10,388 nt of DNA, from contig DPVW01000430.1 of NCBI GenBank assembly GCA_003529325.1, positions 1-10,388 on the forward strand. Direction: 5' to 3'. The DNA comes from Candidatus Latescibacterota bacterium (GTDB taxonomy: Bacteria > Latescibacterota > UBA2968 > UBA8231). The translations under genes and the position numbers were made by a program. The notes under the pieces are model-generated. The model saw nothing but the letters and a program-made list of their open reading frames with translations, was not told the DNA's origin and ran no database searches. Every line of letters starts with the position of its first letter. The first letter of the stretch is position 1. This document shows positions 1-7,158 of the stretch, piece after piece.

Positions 1-1084
1 GCACCTCCACCGCTACATCATCGGGAATGCCCGGCAGCACACCGTGGTTCGGCACGTTGACCTGGAACTGACCCTCCACATTGTTCACCAGGCCATTCAT
101 GATCGGGATGTGCTGCTCGTGCGTCATTTTGTCACCGAACAACTCAATCGGCCGGACCTTCTCGTCGTATGCCGCTTTTTTCATCTGCTCGAATTTTTCC
201 GCTTTGCCCTCCAGGATCTTGTCCCGTCCTGCAGGTGTATCACCACCTCCACCCGTGGGATCGTACCAGCGCTTGCGTGTCTCCAGATCCGTGTGATACC
301 ACCAACCGCCACTACGCGGCGTATCACCGATCGGCATCAGACCATACATCTTGTATTGGTGAATCGCCGCGCGTGACATCTGCGCCGGAATCGACTTGCC
401 TTCTGCCTCCAGGCCAGCCCAGTAGGCTTCGCTTTCTTCGGCGATCCACTGATCCAGCTTTGGATACATGTCCTGATTTCCGTGGATAAAGTCTGTCAGC
501 CAGATGTTGTGATTCAATCCCGGCGCCTGCCACGTCACCTCATCCGGATCCAGCCCCAGGGTGCGCGCCACGCCTGCATATCCAAAATGACCGTGACACA
601 GGCCGCAAACCTTGATGGATGTCTCCCGCGTCATCAGCGTCGTACCAGCAAACACGGGATTGCCAGCCAGTAGAATCCAGGCGTCCGGGCAGTCTGTCTC
701 CATATCTCTAGCCACGTCCAGCATCAGCTGGAGATTGTGATACTCCGGCATCCCCGTGCGGGCGTAAAAGTAACCCAGCTCGTCGGCCAGCCTGCGTCGC
801 CGCTGCATGAAATACTCGTTGTGCGTCACCGTCGCCGTGTTGATGACAAAATCGGCTCCCTGCAGAGCGGCCTTACGATCGGTGGTCTTTTCAAATGTCA
901 GTTGTGCGCCAAAGTCTTCGGCATATCGTTTGCCCAGATGGTAGATCACATCCAGGCTCTCTTCGTCGATATCCATGAAGCACATGTGGCTGCCACTCAA
1001 TTGTTTGGTCAGACAGAGATCCTTCACCAGACCCAGCGAAAACACGACACTCCCGGCGCCAAAGACCGTCACTTTGTTCGACAT
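1..1084 (-). CDS. GH4-family NAD-dependent glycosidase (alpha-glucuronidase/galacturonidase-like), C-terminus cut by window edge
   Basis: The minus-strand frame is open from an ATG at 1084 to the window edge (361 codons, no stop inside), so the protein is C-terminally partial; GH4 enzymes are usually about 430-480 residues. The N-terminus carries an NAD-binding Rossmann motif (VFGAGS, residues 7-12) with acidic ribose-contact positions (MDID, 37-40). AGNPV (140-144), GLCHG (161-165) and GLNHN (189-193) are the GH4 active-site blocks; Cys163 and His192 should hold the divalent metal. GH4 enzymes cleave glycosides by an oxidation-elimination route needing NAD+ and Mn2+, in the cytoplasm; no signal peptide is visible. 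From memory, the CHG motif is typical of the alpha-glucuronidase branch, whereas alpha-galactosidases have CHS; substrate remains inferred. GGGAGAGG lies five bases before the ATG. It is divergent from the DUF5069 gene. Family call is confident, substrate is not. Confidence 0.9.
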   Translation of the reverse strand, partial: MSNKVTVFGAGSVVFSLGLVKDLCLTKQLSGSHMCFMDIDEESLDVIYHLGKRYAEDFGAQLTFEKTTDRKAALQGADFVINTATVTHNEYFMQRRRRLADELGYFYARTGMPEYHNLQLMLDVARDMETDCPDAWILLAGNPVFAGTTLMTRETSIKVCGLCHGHFGYAGVARTLGLDPDEVTWQAPGLNHNIWLTDFIHGNQDMYPKLDQWIAEESEAYWAGLEAEGKSIPAQMSRAAIHQYKMYGLMPIGDTPRSGGWWYHTDLETRKRWYDPTGGGGDTPAGRDKILEGKAEKFEQMKKAAYDEKVRPIELFGDKMTHEQHIPIMNGLVNNVEGQFQVNVPNHGVLPGIPDDVAVEV

Positions 1085-1143
1085 CTTGCCTCTCCCGCGG
1101 ATCCCTCCGCACAATCTGAGATTCTCTTGAAAACTCTCGCCTG

Positions 1144-1172
1144 ATCGTAACCCATCCAATCTGAGCCCGCAA
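1144..1172 (-). promoter_or_regulatory. Possible sigma-70-type promoter for the GH4 gene
   Basis: On the minus strand TTGCGG (1172-1167) and TACGAT (1149-1144) are separated by 17 bases and lie about 60 bases before the GH4 start. They match the -35 and -10 consensus at 3 and 4 of 6 positions. The spacing is right but the match is modest, so this is a guess. The rest of the 159-base intergenic stretch (1085-1243) shows no convincing operator or promoter for the DUF5069 gene. Confidence 0.25.
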
Positions 1173-1243
1173 CGCTTGAAGGGAGGGGCACAAACACGTT
1201 GATTTCCCCCGCCGATTTGGAACCCATTCGAGGAGTGATTGGT

Positions 1244-1513
1244 ATGAGTGAGTCGGACAGTCTGGAGTTCAAACCACGCGCCAGGGGTCTCATCATTGGG
1301 GAACTGCCCTGGTTGGCGCGCATCGCCGACAAGGCCCGCGCCCGAGCAGCGGGTCGACTCGGTGCCTACGTCTACCCGTGAGGCGCGGACGAGCGCTTCC
1401 TGGAGGGAGCGGCGATGTCGTCTGACGCCTTCACCAAACTGGTGAATTCCTGCGTCGATGACGATGACCTCATAGTCAAAATGAAGGAGCACATCTCACA
1501 ACAGTCGAAGTGA
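1244..1513 (+). CDS. DUF5069 family protein, probable selenoprotein with Sec at in-frame UGA codon 46
   Basis: ATG at 1244 follows GAGGAG (1230-1235) at 8-base spacing. Translation gives MSESDSLEFKPRARG, then GELPWLARIADKARA (residues 19-33), a hallmark of DUF5069 proteins, then GAYVYP (40-45), where TGA (1379-1381) interrupts the frame. The same frame continues for 43 more sense codons to a TGA at 1511-1513; that part (GADERFLEGAAMSSDAFTKL and an acidic C-terminus) matches the expected second half of the family. In the DUF5069 sequences I remember, the residue here is the Cys of a YxYxC[PG]xD motif, so UGA replaces Cys. A hairpin fitting bacterial SECIS rules starts directly after the UGA. 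As a selenoprotein it has 89 residues, normal for a compact member; stopping at the UGA would leave 45. Function of the family is unknown; a Sec for Cys exchange implies redox chemistry, which is inference. Other TGA-ended genes rule out a general code change. Alternatives: a point mutation, a sequencing error, or two short ORFs. Confidence 0.8.
1382..1429 (+). promoter_or_regulatory. Candidate bacterial SECIS hairpin immediately 3' of UGA46
   Basis: Folding by eye gives an almost continuous stem beginning with the first base after the UGA. Outer helix: 1382-1385 pair with 1426-1429. After bulged A1425, 1386-1392 pair with 1418-1424 (one G-U). An asymmetric internal loop (G1393 against 1412-1417) follows. 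Upper helix: CGCUUCC (1394-1400) pairs with GGGAGCG (1405-1411), one G-U, capped by the tetraloop UGGA (1401-1404). The loop has G at its second position and starts 19 bases after the UGA, within the 16-37 base window generally used for bacterial SECIS elements that bind SelB. GGAGGG at 1402-1407 also resembles a Shine-Dalgarno site before ATG 1415, which is the main competing reading. Confidence 0.7.
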
Positions 1514-1520
1514 TGTTTTT

Positions 1521-2282
1521 TCATATGCAACCCGCGATCGACTGACCGCGGACGAGCAGAGCATCGCTGGTTTTCGCGCCGATGTAGCGACAGTGGGCGC
1601 TGACGTAGTGCGTGGCATACCCCCAGCGTCGTTGGTCGGTTCGATTCGGCCGACTGCAGTGCAGGATATGTCCGTGATGGAAACTGCAATCACCCGGGCG
1701 CAATTCAACGGCCCTTTCCACCGGCAGTTCTCCGGCGACCGATAGACGCTCGTATTCCTGCCATCTTTCCTTTTCGATCCATCCGTTTTTGTGCGTACCG
1801 GGTAACATCCACATGCAGCCGTTGTCGATCGTCGCTTCATCGAGGGCTGCCCAGCAAGTCACCATGCGATCGGGTGGATCGACGTGGAAGCCGAGTGGCT
1901 GGTCCTGGTGATAGGGCTGCCGTGAACCGATCCGCGGCGGCTTCATGAACAGCTGGTCCTGGTAGAGTTTCAGGTCAGGTCCGAGCAGAGCCTCAACGCA
2001 GTCCAGAATGTGGACGTCCTTGGCGTGGTTACGAAAGACGTCATCGATGAAGGCGACGTGACTCATTTTGCGCAACGAATTGGCGTAGTCGTCGGCGTCC
2101 CTCTCGCCACTCACGACACCGGGCTCAACCTGTAATTGACCCTCAGGGACATGATCCGCCTCGCCCCTTGCGATGGTGTGGGCACGCGCTTTCATCACAT
2201 CGATGCGGGGACCGTCGAGCAGGCCCCTGACGATGAGGAAGCCGTCTTCCCGGAACGTCTCTACCTGTTCTTTTGTTAGCAC
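1521..2282 (-). CDS. Phytanoyl-CoA dioxygenase (PhyH) family Fe(II)/2-oxoglutarate oxygenase
   Basis: This 253-residue protein has the normal length for bacterial PhyH enzymes and begins with the typical MLTKEQ...EDGFLIVRG segment. The iron facial triad is visible: His125-x-Asp127 in YHQDQP and a distal His, most likely His208 in LHCSRPN, with Arg218/219 in DQRRW suited to bind the 2-oxoglutarate carboxylate. The family couples 2-oxoglutarate decarboxylation and O2 to hydroxylation, or sometimes halogenation; the substrate cannot be read here. No signal peptide, so cytoplasmic. The start codon is GTG at 2282; it is kept because the N-terminal family motif begins right there. It is divergent from a second PhyH gene 24 bases away and convergent with the DUF5069 gene, its stop being 7 bases from that gene's stop. 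Confidence 0.92.
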   Translation of the reverse strand: MLTKEQVETFREDGFLIVRGLLDGPRIDVMKARAHTIARGEADHVPEGQLQVEPGVVSGERDADDYANSLRKMSHVAFIDDVFRNHAKDVHILDCVEALLGPDLKLYQDQLFMKPPRIGSRQPYHQDQPLGFHVDPPDRMVTCWAALDEATIDNGCMWMLPGTHKNGWIEKERWQEYERLSVAGELPVERAVELRPGDCSFHHGHILHCSRPNRTDQRRWGYATHYVSAHCRYIGAKTSDALLVRGQSIAGCI

Positions 2283-2306
2283 GTTTGGCAGTCCCTAGGA
2301 GTGTCC
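2283..2306. promoter_or_regulatory. 24-base divergent spacer with back-to-back ribosome binding sites
   Basis: The spacer between the two PhyH start codons holds the palindrome CCTAGG with purine-rich flanks, so it supplies AGGAG (2297-2301), five bases before ATG 2307 on the plus strand, and AGGGA on the minus strand about ten bases before the GTG at 2282. It is too short to hold both core promoters, so each gene's promoter must lie inside the coding region of the other, or one gene is read from farther upstream. Confidence 0.5.
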
Positions 2307-3062
2307 ATGAAGAAACCTTTCGCCGACGATCAGCTGACCGAGCATCTCGAAAAGATAGACAGGGTTGGCTACACGATCCTCGAAAATCTGATACCGAAAA
2401 CTGCTATCACCGCAATGGCGGCTGCCTTCGAGCCACTCTATCGGTCGAATCTGGATACCATCCGCAACAATCCCAACCGCGGCTCCATGCGCCATTACAT
2501 CGTTCTTCCTTTCGAACCGCCATTCTATCAGCCCGCATTTAACGGCAGCCCCGAGATCTTTGCCATTGTCCATGCCCTGCTCGGCGAAGATGCTGTCTGT
2601 GCCCAGTTCGCCTCGGATACACCCGCACTGGGAAGCATCTACCAGGACTGGCATGCCGATACCACCAGGAATTTCTCTGCGGACGGCCAGTTGCAGCCCC
2701 TCACGCTCATCGCCGCAAATACATCCTTTGTCGACATCACGCCGGAGAACGGTCCTTTCGAGGTCAGCGACGGTAGCCATCATATTCCTGACGCGATTGA
2801 AAAGCTCAACAATGGTGAATTGGCCTTCAAGCCACTGATGATGAAGGCTGGCGATGTGCTTGTCCGGGATCCTCGTTGCATTCATCGCGGCACGCCGAAC
2901 AGGACCGACATGCCCCGAGGCGTCGCCGTCCTGGGATTTGACCGCGCCGGTCACGAACGTACCGGGCATATGGTCGAAAACGCCATCGACCCGGCGTTCT
3001 ACAGTTCTTTGAGTGAACCCGAGCAGCGCATGTATCGAAAGGTCCCTCGAAAAGCAGACTGA
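2307..3062 (+). CDS. Second phytanoyl-CoA dioxygenase (PhyH) family oxygenase
   Basis: 251 residues. I use ATG 2307, not the GTG at 2301, because AGGAG (2297-2301) sits five bases before the ATG and overlaps the GTG. The facial triad is His116-x-Asp118 in DWHADT and His193 in CIHRGTPNRTD; Arg204 is a candidate 2-oxoglutarate ligand. ENGPFEVSDGSHHIP (about 150-164) is the conserved 'abundance of good information then display' strand typical of the fold. No signal peptide. It shares the layout but little sequence with the divergent PhyH protein, so it probably has a different substrate and is not a recent duplicate. It ends 110 bases before the solute-binding protein gene and might be transcribed with it, although a hairpin lies between. 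Function beyond Fe(II)/2-oxoglutarate oxygenase is unknown. Confidence 0.92.
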   Translation: MKKPFADDQLTEHLEKIDRVGYTILENLIPKTAITAMAAAFEPLYRSNLDTIRNNPNRGSMRHYIVLPFEPPFYQPAFNGSPEIFAIVHALLGEDAVCAQFASDTPALGSIYQDWHADTTRNFSADGQLQPLTLIAANTSFVDITPENGPFEVSDGSHHIPDAIEKLNNGELAFKPLMMKAGDVLVRDPRCIHRGTPNRTDMPRGVAVLGFDRAGHERTGHMVENAIDPAFYSSLSEPEQRMYRKVPRKAD

Positions 3063-3098
3063 CGGAGCCTGCTCGAAGAATACTTGTGGTAACTCTGG

Positions 3099-3134
3099 CG
3101 CTATGCTTTCATCTTTGCATCGGCAAGCGTAGCG
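3099..3134 (+). other. Hairpin between the PhyH and solute-binding protein genes
   Basis: CGCTATGCTT (3099-3108) can pair with AAGCGTAGCG (3125-3134): ten pairs with one G-U, around a 16-base loop. It lies in the 110-base gap after the PhyH stop and 38 bases before the next ATG. No T-run follows, so it is not a standard intrinsic terminator. It may protect an mRNA end or regulate downstream expression. The upstream in-frame extension to 3086 runs through it, another reason to prefer the 3173 start. Confidence 0.35.
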
Positions 3135-3172
3135 GTAGCGCACGGGACACCTGGAGAACTATTCGAGATTAC

Positions 3173-4918
3173 ATGAGACTGAGCTTCTACATTCTGCTGG
3201 GCGCCTTGTTCTCGGGTGGTTGTGGCGACAGTTCCTCGGAGGGCCTGTCAGGGACATTCCGCCGGGTGCCGCGGAACCGGACCCTGATTATGGACTGCGC
3301 CGAGAGCAATACCTGCGCGGGCCAGATTCAGGACTACAATTCATTCAATCCGTATATACCCGGCACGACATCCCGTATCGGCTACAATTTCCTCTACGAA
3401 CCATTGTACTTTTACAATGCCTTCAAGGGGGAAATGATCCCCTGGATCGCCACCGGCCACGAGTTCAACGAGGACTATTCAGAAGTCGTCATCAACATCC
3501 GTCCAGGGGTCAAGTGGCACGACGGTACCCCGTGGACGGCGCACGATCTGGTCTTCACGATCAATATGCTCAGGGAGTATGCGCCAACCCTGACCTATTC
3601 GACCGACATGGAGAACTGGGTTACGGAGGCAGTGGCCATCGACAGCCTGACGGCGCGTATTTCGCTGACGGCGGCAAATCCTCGTTTCATCTTCTCTTAT
3701 TTCACCAGCAATTTCGGTATCGGCGTGCCCATCGTCCCCAGACATGTATGGGAAGGGCAAGATGCCGAGACCTTCGACAACTTCGATACCGAACGGGGAT
3801 GGCCGGTCTTTACCGGGCCCTATCGCCTGGCGATGTCGACACCTCAGCAACGAATCTGGGATCTGCGGCAAGACTGGTGGGCGGCCGAGACGGGATTCCA
3901 GCAACTGCCTAAGGTCGAGCGGCTCATCTACCTGACATATATGGAAGAGGCCAAGCGGGTGCAGAATCTGATTACCAATCAGATGGACACCTCCCTCGAT
4001 CTACGCCCACCCAATATCCTGACCGTATTGGAGAGCAATCCACGGGTGACGACGTGGACGGGGCGCGAGGCGCCCTTCGGTTACGTGGACTTCTGGCCGA
4101 TCTCACTGGGCTTCAACAATCTGGAGGAGCCCTTTTCCGATGTTGATGTGCGGCGAGCCATCAACTACGCCATCGATCGAGATCAGTTGGTAGCCGTCGG
4201 TTGGCGAGGGGCGGGGTCATCGACCCTCTTGCCCTTTCCCGACTATCCGGCGTTACGGCCTTACTTCAGCGAGGTCGAAGATCTGCTGGCCAAATACGAG
4301 GTCGGCGTTTTCGATCTCGCCAAGTGCGCAAAGCTGATGGAGAGTAAGGGCTGGCAACGGATCGACGGCGGATTCTGGACCCAGGAAGGCAAACCACTGA
4401 AGATCGTCATCGACATCTTCCCGATTTTCAACGACGTGACGCCAATCCTGGTGGAGCAGTTGCATCGGGCCGGTTTCGACGCCGATTTCCGCATGACCTC
4501 CGACGCCTACACGCGGATGGCGCTAGGCCGGGCGCGGGCTTTTATCAACGGCCACGGCGGCAGTGTGCGCGATCCGTATTTCACCCTCCGACTCTACCAC
4601 AGTCGCTTCGTGCAGCCCACCAACGAGCCGGCGGAATATTTCTGGCGCTGGGCCAACGACGACTACGACAGGATCGTCGACAGAATGGCAGCGGTGGCAC
4701 CCGGCGATCCTGAGCTAGTACGACTGTATCGCCAGGCGATGGAAATCTGGCTTGCCGAGTTGCCGTCGATCCCGATTCTGCAATGGTATCACCGCATCCC
4801 CCACAACGAGACATACTGGACCAACTGGCCCTCGGAAAAGAATCCGTATATCAACAGCGCCTACTGGCACAGAGTGTGGCTTCTGGTGTTGCTCAACCTG
4901 GAGCCGGTGCAGGTCTGA
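3173..4918 (+). CDS. ABC transporter substrate-binding lipoprotein, family 5 (oligopeptide/nickel type)
   Basis: 581 residues from ATG 3173. I choose this start because it opens a lipoprotein-type signal (MRLSFYILLGALFSGGCGDS) with Cys17 as the probable lipidated residue; the -3 position is Ser, so the lipobox is imperfect. The longer frame from 3086 has no ribosome site and would bury the signal. SBP_bac_5 features follow: RIGYNFLYEPLY (about 68-79), the family signature GVKWHDGTPWTAHDLVFTIN (112-131), a DVRRAINYAIDRDQL segment and the C-terminal lobe motif around FNDVTPILVEQLHRAGF. Such proteins capture peptides, oligosaccharides or opines in the periplasm and deliver them to an ABC permease; no permease or ATPase gene is in the window, so the ligand is open. 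The stop TGA shares its A with the ATG of the next gene, indicating coupled translation with the TonB receptor. Confidence 0.92.
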   Translation: MRLSFYILLGALFSGGCGDSSSEGLSGTFRRVPRNRTLIMDCAESNTCAGQIQDYNSFNPYIPGTTSRIGYNFLYEPLYFYNAFKGEMIPWIATGHEFNEDYSEVVINIRPGVKWHDGTPWTAHDLVFTINMLREYAPTLTYSTDMENWVTEAVAIDSLTARISLTAANPRFIFSYFTSNFGIGVPIVPRHVWEGQDAETFDNFDTERGWPVFTGPYRLAMSTPQQRIWDLRQDWWAAETGFQQLPKVERLIYLTYMEEAKRVQNLITNQMDTSLDLRPPNILTVLESNPRVTTWTGREAPFGYVDFWPISLGFNNLEEPFSDVDVRRAINYAIDRDQLVAVGWRGAGSSTLLPFPDYPALRPYFSEVEDLLAKYEVGVFDLAKCAKLMESKGWQRIDGGFWTQEGKPLKIVIDIFPIFNDVTPILVEQLHRAGFDADFRMTSDAYTRMALGRARAFINGHGGSVRDPYFTLRLYHSRFVQPTNEPAEYFWRWANDDYDRIVDRMAAVAPGDPELVRLYRQAMEIWLAELPSIPILQWYHRIPHNETYWTNWPSEKNPYINSAYWHRVWLLVLLNLEPVQV

Positions 4919-5633
4919 TGGACGATGCAGGCTCCATGCTGGTGTGTCGGACAGGACGTCTGCGTGCGCTCTCTGTCTGCCTGATGATCCTTGTGGCGCA
5001 GCCAGCAATCGCTGGAATATTGTCGGGCCGAATCTCGGGTACGGATGATACACCCCTGGCCGCCAAAGTCGAGGTCGGCGGCACGTCACTGTCGGCCCTT
5101 GCGGATGCGGATGGACGTTATCGGATCGACGGGATCCCAACTGGGCAATATCGCCTCGTGGTCTCCCCCATCTCGGGTATGCGACGGACACCCTCGATGT
5201 GGCCCTCACCGACGTCGCCGTCCTCAATGCGACGCTGGCCTACTATGTGCTAAACGAGGTCGTCATCACCGGCAAACTCATCGGCCAGGCACAAGCCCTC
5301 AACGCGCAGAAGGAGTCGCCCAACATCCGCCACGTCGCCTCGAGCGAACTGTTCTCGCGATTTCCGGATGTCAACGCCGCCGAGACCGTACAGCGTCTAC
5401 CGGGTATCGCCATCGACAGGGATCAGGGCCAGGGGGAGTTCGTCCACGTACACGGCCTGAATGCGCAACTGAACTCGGTGACCGTCAATGGCAAACGCAT
5501 CCCCAGTCCAACGGCGAGCCTGGGTGCTGGCGAGGGCGGCTTCGACGGCAAGTTGCTCGCGACTCTCGACATACAAGTGTCTACGTTGCCGTCGAGGTCA
5601 TTCGCTACTCCGTGCCGGATTCTGGCGTCCTGA
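4918..5633 (+). pseudogene. TonB-dependent receptor, frameshifted and truncated (N-terminal part only)
   Basis: The ATG at 4918 overlaps the upstream stop (TGATG). A signal peptide (ALSVCLMILVAQPAIA) is followed by a carboxypeptidase-regulatory-like domain (KVEVGG...DADGRYRIDGIPTGQYRLVVS) and then the frame is lost at the C-run 5165-5169. It resumes one frame over from 5169 (HLGYATDTLDVALTD), passes a TonB-plug linker (NEVVITGK) and plug motifs (AETVQRLPGIAIDRDQGQG, LNSVTVNGKR, LLATLDIQV). One missing base or two extra would restore the frame. Homology then stops near 5580-5600 and the remaining codons to 5633 run into the end of the opposing GH29 gene. The roughly 600-700-residue outer-membrane barrel of the family is absent, so no functional receptor can be made from this copy. 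The C-run shift may be a read error; the truncation cannot be explained that way. Confidence 0.8.
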
Positions 5634-7158
5634 ATGTGACGTGTTCCCCGTACACGACAACGGCTCGATGCTGTGCGAACAGCCTGAATTCGTACACGGA
5701 GCCGGGTTGCAGATCACTTACATAAGCGCTGACATCGCCAGTCGATTGCAGATTCTGACGCTCGCTCTGCTGCCACGCGTCGGCTGACTCCGTAAGCAGC
5801 TTACGCAGCCGGAATTCGAAACCGACCTCGACGGCGTCACCCTCGCCAAGATCGGCGAGGCGTCCGTGCAGCCGACATCCCGGTGCATCGTCGTCGACAT
5901 GTGCCAGTCCGGTCACCACCGACGGTGGAATCTGCCCGAGATGGGCATCGGTGATCTTGAGAACGACAGGATTCGGCCAGCGTCGGTTGTTGTAGAGTCG
6001 CTGCATCCGTGCGACGCGGATCTGCAGGTGATCCTGTTCTTGCCGCCATTCGATGGCTGGGCCATCCGCGGCAAGCAGGTCATCCGCCTGACCCAGAACA
6101 TGTACAGTGGTATGTTCTCCAGCCCGCACGGAGGAGAGACAGAGCTCTCTGCGTCCGCCTTGCGGCCAGGGCGTCTCGCCCTCGATGCAGGCATAGACAG
6201 CACCCTCGTCTTTGGCCGCCGTAAACCAGACATCCCCCTCGTTCGGGATCCGCCAGGGCCGGACGCCGTGGATCGCCTCCCCATTGACGAAGTTCCACAG
6301 GGCCATCTCCCTCAGCAGCGCCTCTTGCTCGATGGGCAACTCACCGTCCGGCTTGGGACCGACATTCAGCAGCAGATTCCCACCCTTGGCCCGTGTCTCG
6401 ATCAACAGTTCGATCAGCTGGGTCCCGGTCTTGTATTGCTCATTCGTCGGTTTGTACTGCCACCCCGTACCCATGGTGACGCAGGCTTCCCACGGCTCGG
6501 TTGACTGAATCCCCGGGATCTGTTGCTCCGGCGTCGGCATGGCACCACGTGTGACGACGATGTCGGGATCCATCTCCCAACAGACCTCTCTGAGCCCATC
6601 GGAATGACCATCAAAAAAGAGGATGTCGATCTTGCCGTATTGCGTCAGCAACTCCCGCAATTGCGCCTGATTGTAGTCCAGCAGACCGGCGCATTCTTCG
6701 GGTCGGACACCCCGACGCACGGGCAACCCTTTGCCATGAAGAAAGTAGAAGTCGTCTGGTGAGAAATACAACCCGATGGCGATGCCGTGCTGGCGGAAGG
6801 CCTCGATGACCTCGGCGGTGATGTCACCATCGTAAGGGGTATTGGCGAGGCTGAAGGGCGTGGTCTCGGTATGAAACATGCAGAAACCCGAGTGGTGTTT
6901 GGTCGTGAACACCACGTAACGCACACCTGCCAGCTTGGCCAGTATCGCCCACTGTTGCGGGTCGAATTTTTTCGGATAAAATGTGGCAGGCAGATCGTCG
7001 ATGAATCTCTGCAGGTAATGGCGCGATGCACCGGCCATGGAGTGGCCGATCACTGCGCCGAGTTGACTGTCCATACTCCAGTGAATGAACAAGCCGAAGC
7101 CGAGATCGCTGAACCACCGCAGCCGCTGGCTGCAATTGCCTGGGGCGTCGGTCGTCAT
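5605..7158 (-). CDS. GH29 alpha-L-fucosidase with Fn3-like C-terminal domain
   Basis: 517 residues. GH29 landmarks: FGLFIHWS (21-28) near the N-terminus, FTTKHHSGFCMF (84-95), and KIDILFFDG (176-184), where Asp183 fits the catalytic nucleophile of retaining alpha-L-fucosidases; NLLLNVGPKPDG (261-272) closes the barrel. The general acid is not conserved in the family and I do not assign it. Residues from about 420 form an Fn3-like beta domain (pattern VSAYVSDLQPGSVYEFRLFA, 477-496). No signal peptide is seen, so it is probably cytoplasmic and acts on imported fucosides. Its ATG shares one base with the stop of the VKOR-DsbA gene (TGATG), implying coupled translation in one operon, an odd pairing. 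The stop at 5605-5607 lies only about ten to thirty bases from the broken end of the TonB fragment. Confidence 0.92.
   Translation of the reverse strand: MTTDAPGNCSQRLRWFSDLGFGLFIHWSMDSQLGAVIGHSMAGASRHYLQRFIDDLPATFYPKKFDPQQWAILAKLAGVRYVVFTTKHHSGFCMFHTETTPFSLANTPYDGDITAEVIEAFRQHGIAIGLYFSPDDFYFLHGKGLPVRRGVRPEECAGLLDYNQAQLRELLTQYGKIDILFFDGHSDGLREVCWEMDPDIVVTRGAMPTPEQQIPGIQSTEPWEACVTMGTGWQYKPTNEQYKTGTQLIELLIETRAKGGNLLLNVGPKPDGELPIEQEALLREMALWNFVNGEAIHGVRPWRIPNEGDVWFTAAKDEGAVYACIEGETPWPQGGRRELCLSSVRAGEHTTVHVLGQADDLLAADGPAIEWRQEQDHLQIRVARMQRLYNNRRWPNPVVLKITDAHLGQIPPSVVTGLAHVDDDAPGCRLHGRLADLGEGDAVEVGFEFRLRKLLTESADAWQQSERQNLQSTGDVSAYVSDLQPGSVYEFRLFAQHRAVVVYGEHVTFRTPESGTE

Noticed and set aside
1415..1513. 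Internal ATG at 1415 with GGAGGG eight bases upstream as a separate 32-residue gene
   Set aside because: It is in the same frame as the DUF5069 N-terminus, and the 11 residues between the UGA and this ATG also fit the family, so one continuous recoded gene explains more. Kept as the competing hypothesis.
1491..1521. Weak terminator-like ACATC...GATGT stem followed by six T at the DUF5069 3' end
   Set aside because: Only five pairs with a 16-base loop and AT-rich; too weak to call, although the T-run is in a suitable place.
3086..3172. Upstream extension of the solute-binding protein gene by 29 codons
   Set aside because: No ribosome site, basic non-signal sequence, and it would bury the lipoprotein signal that starts at 3173.
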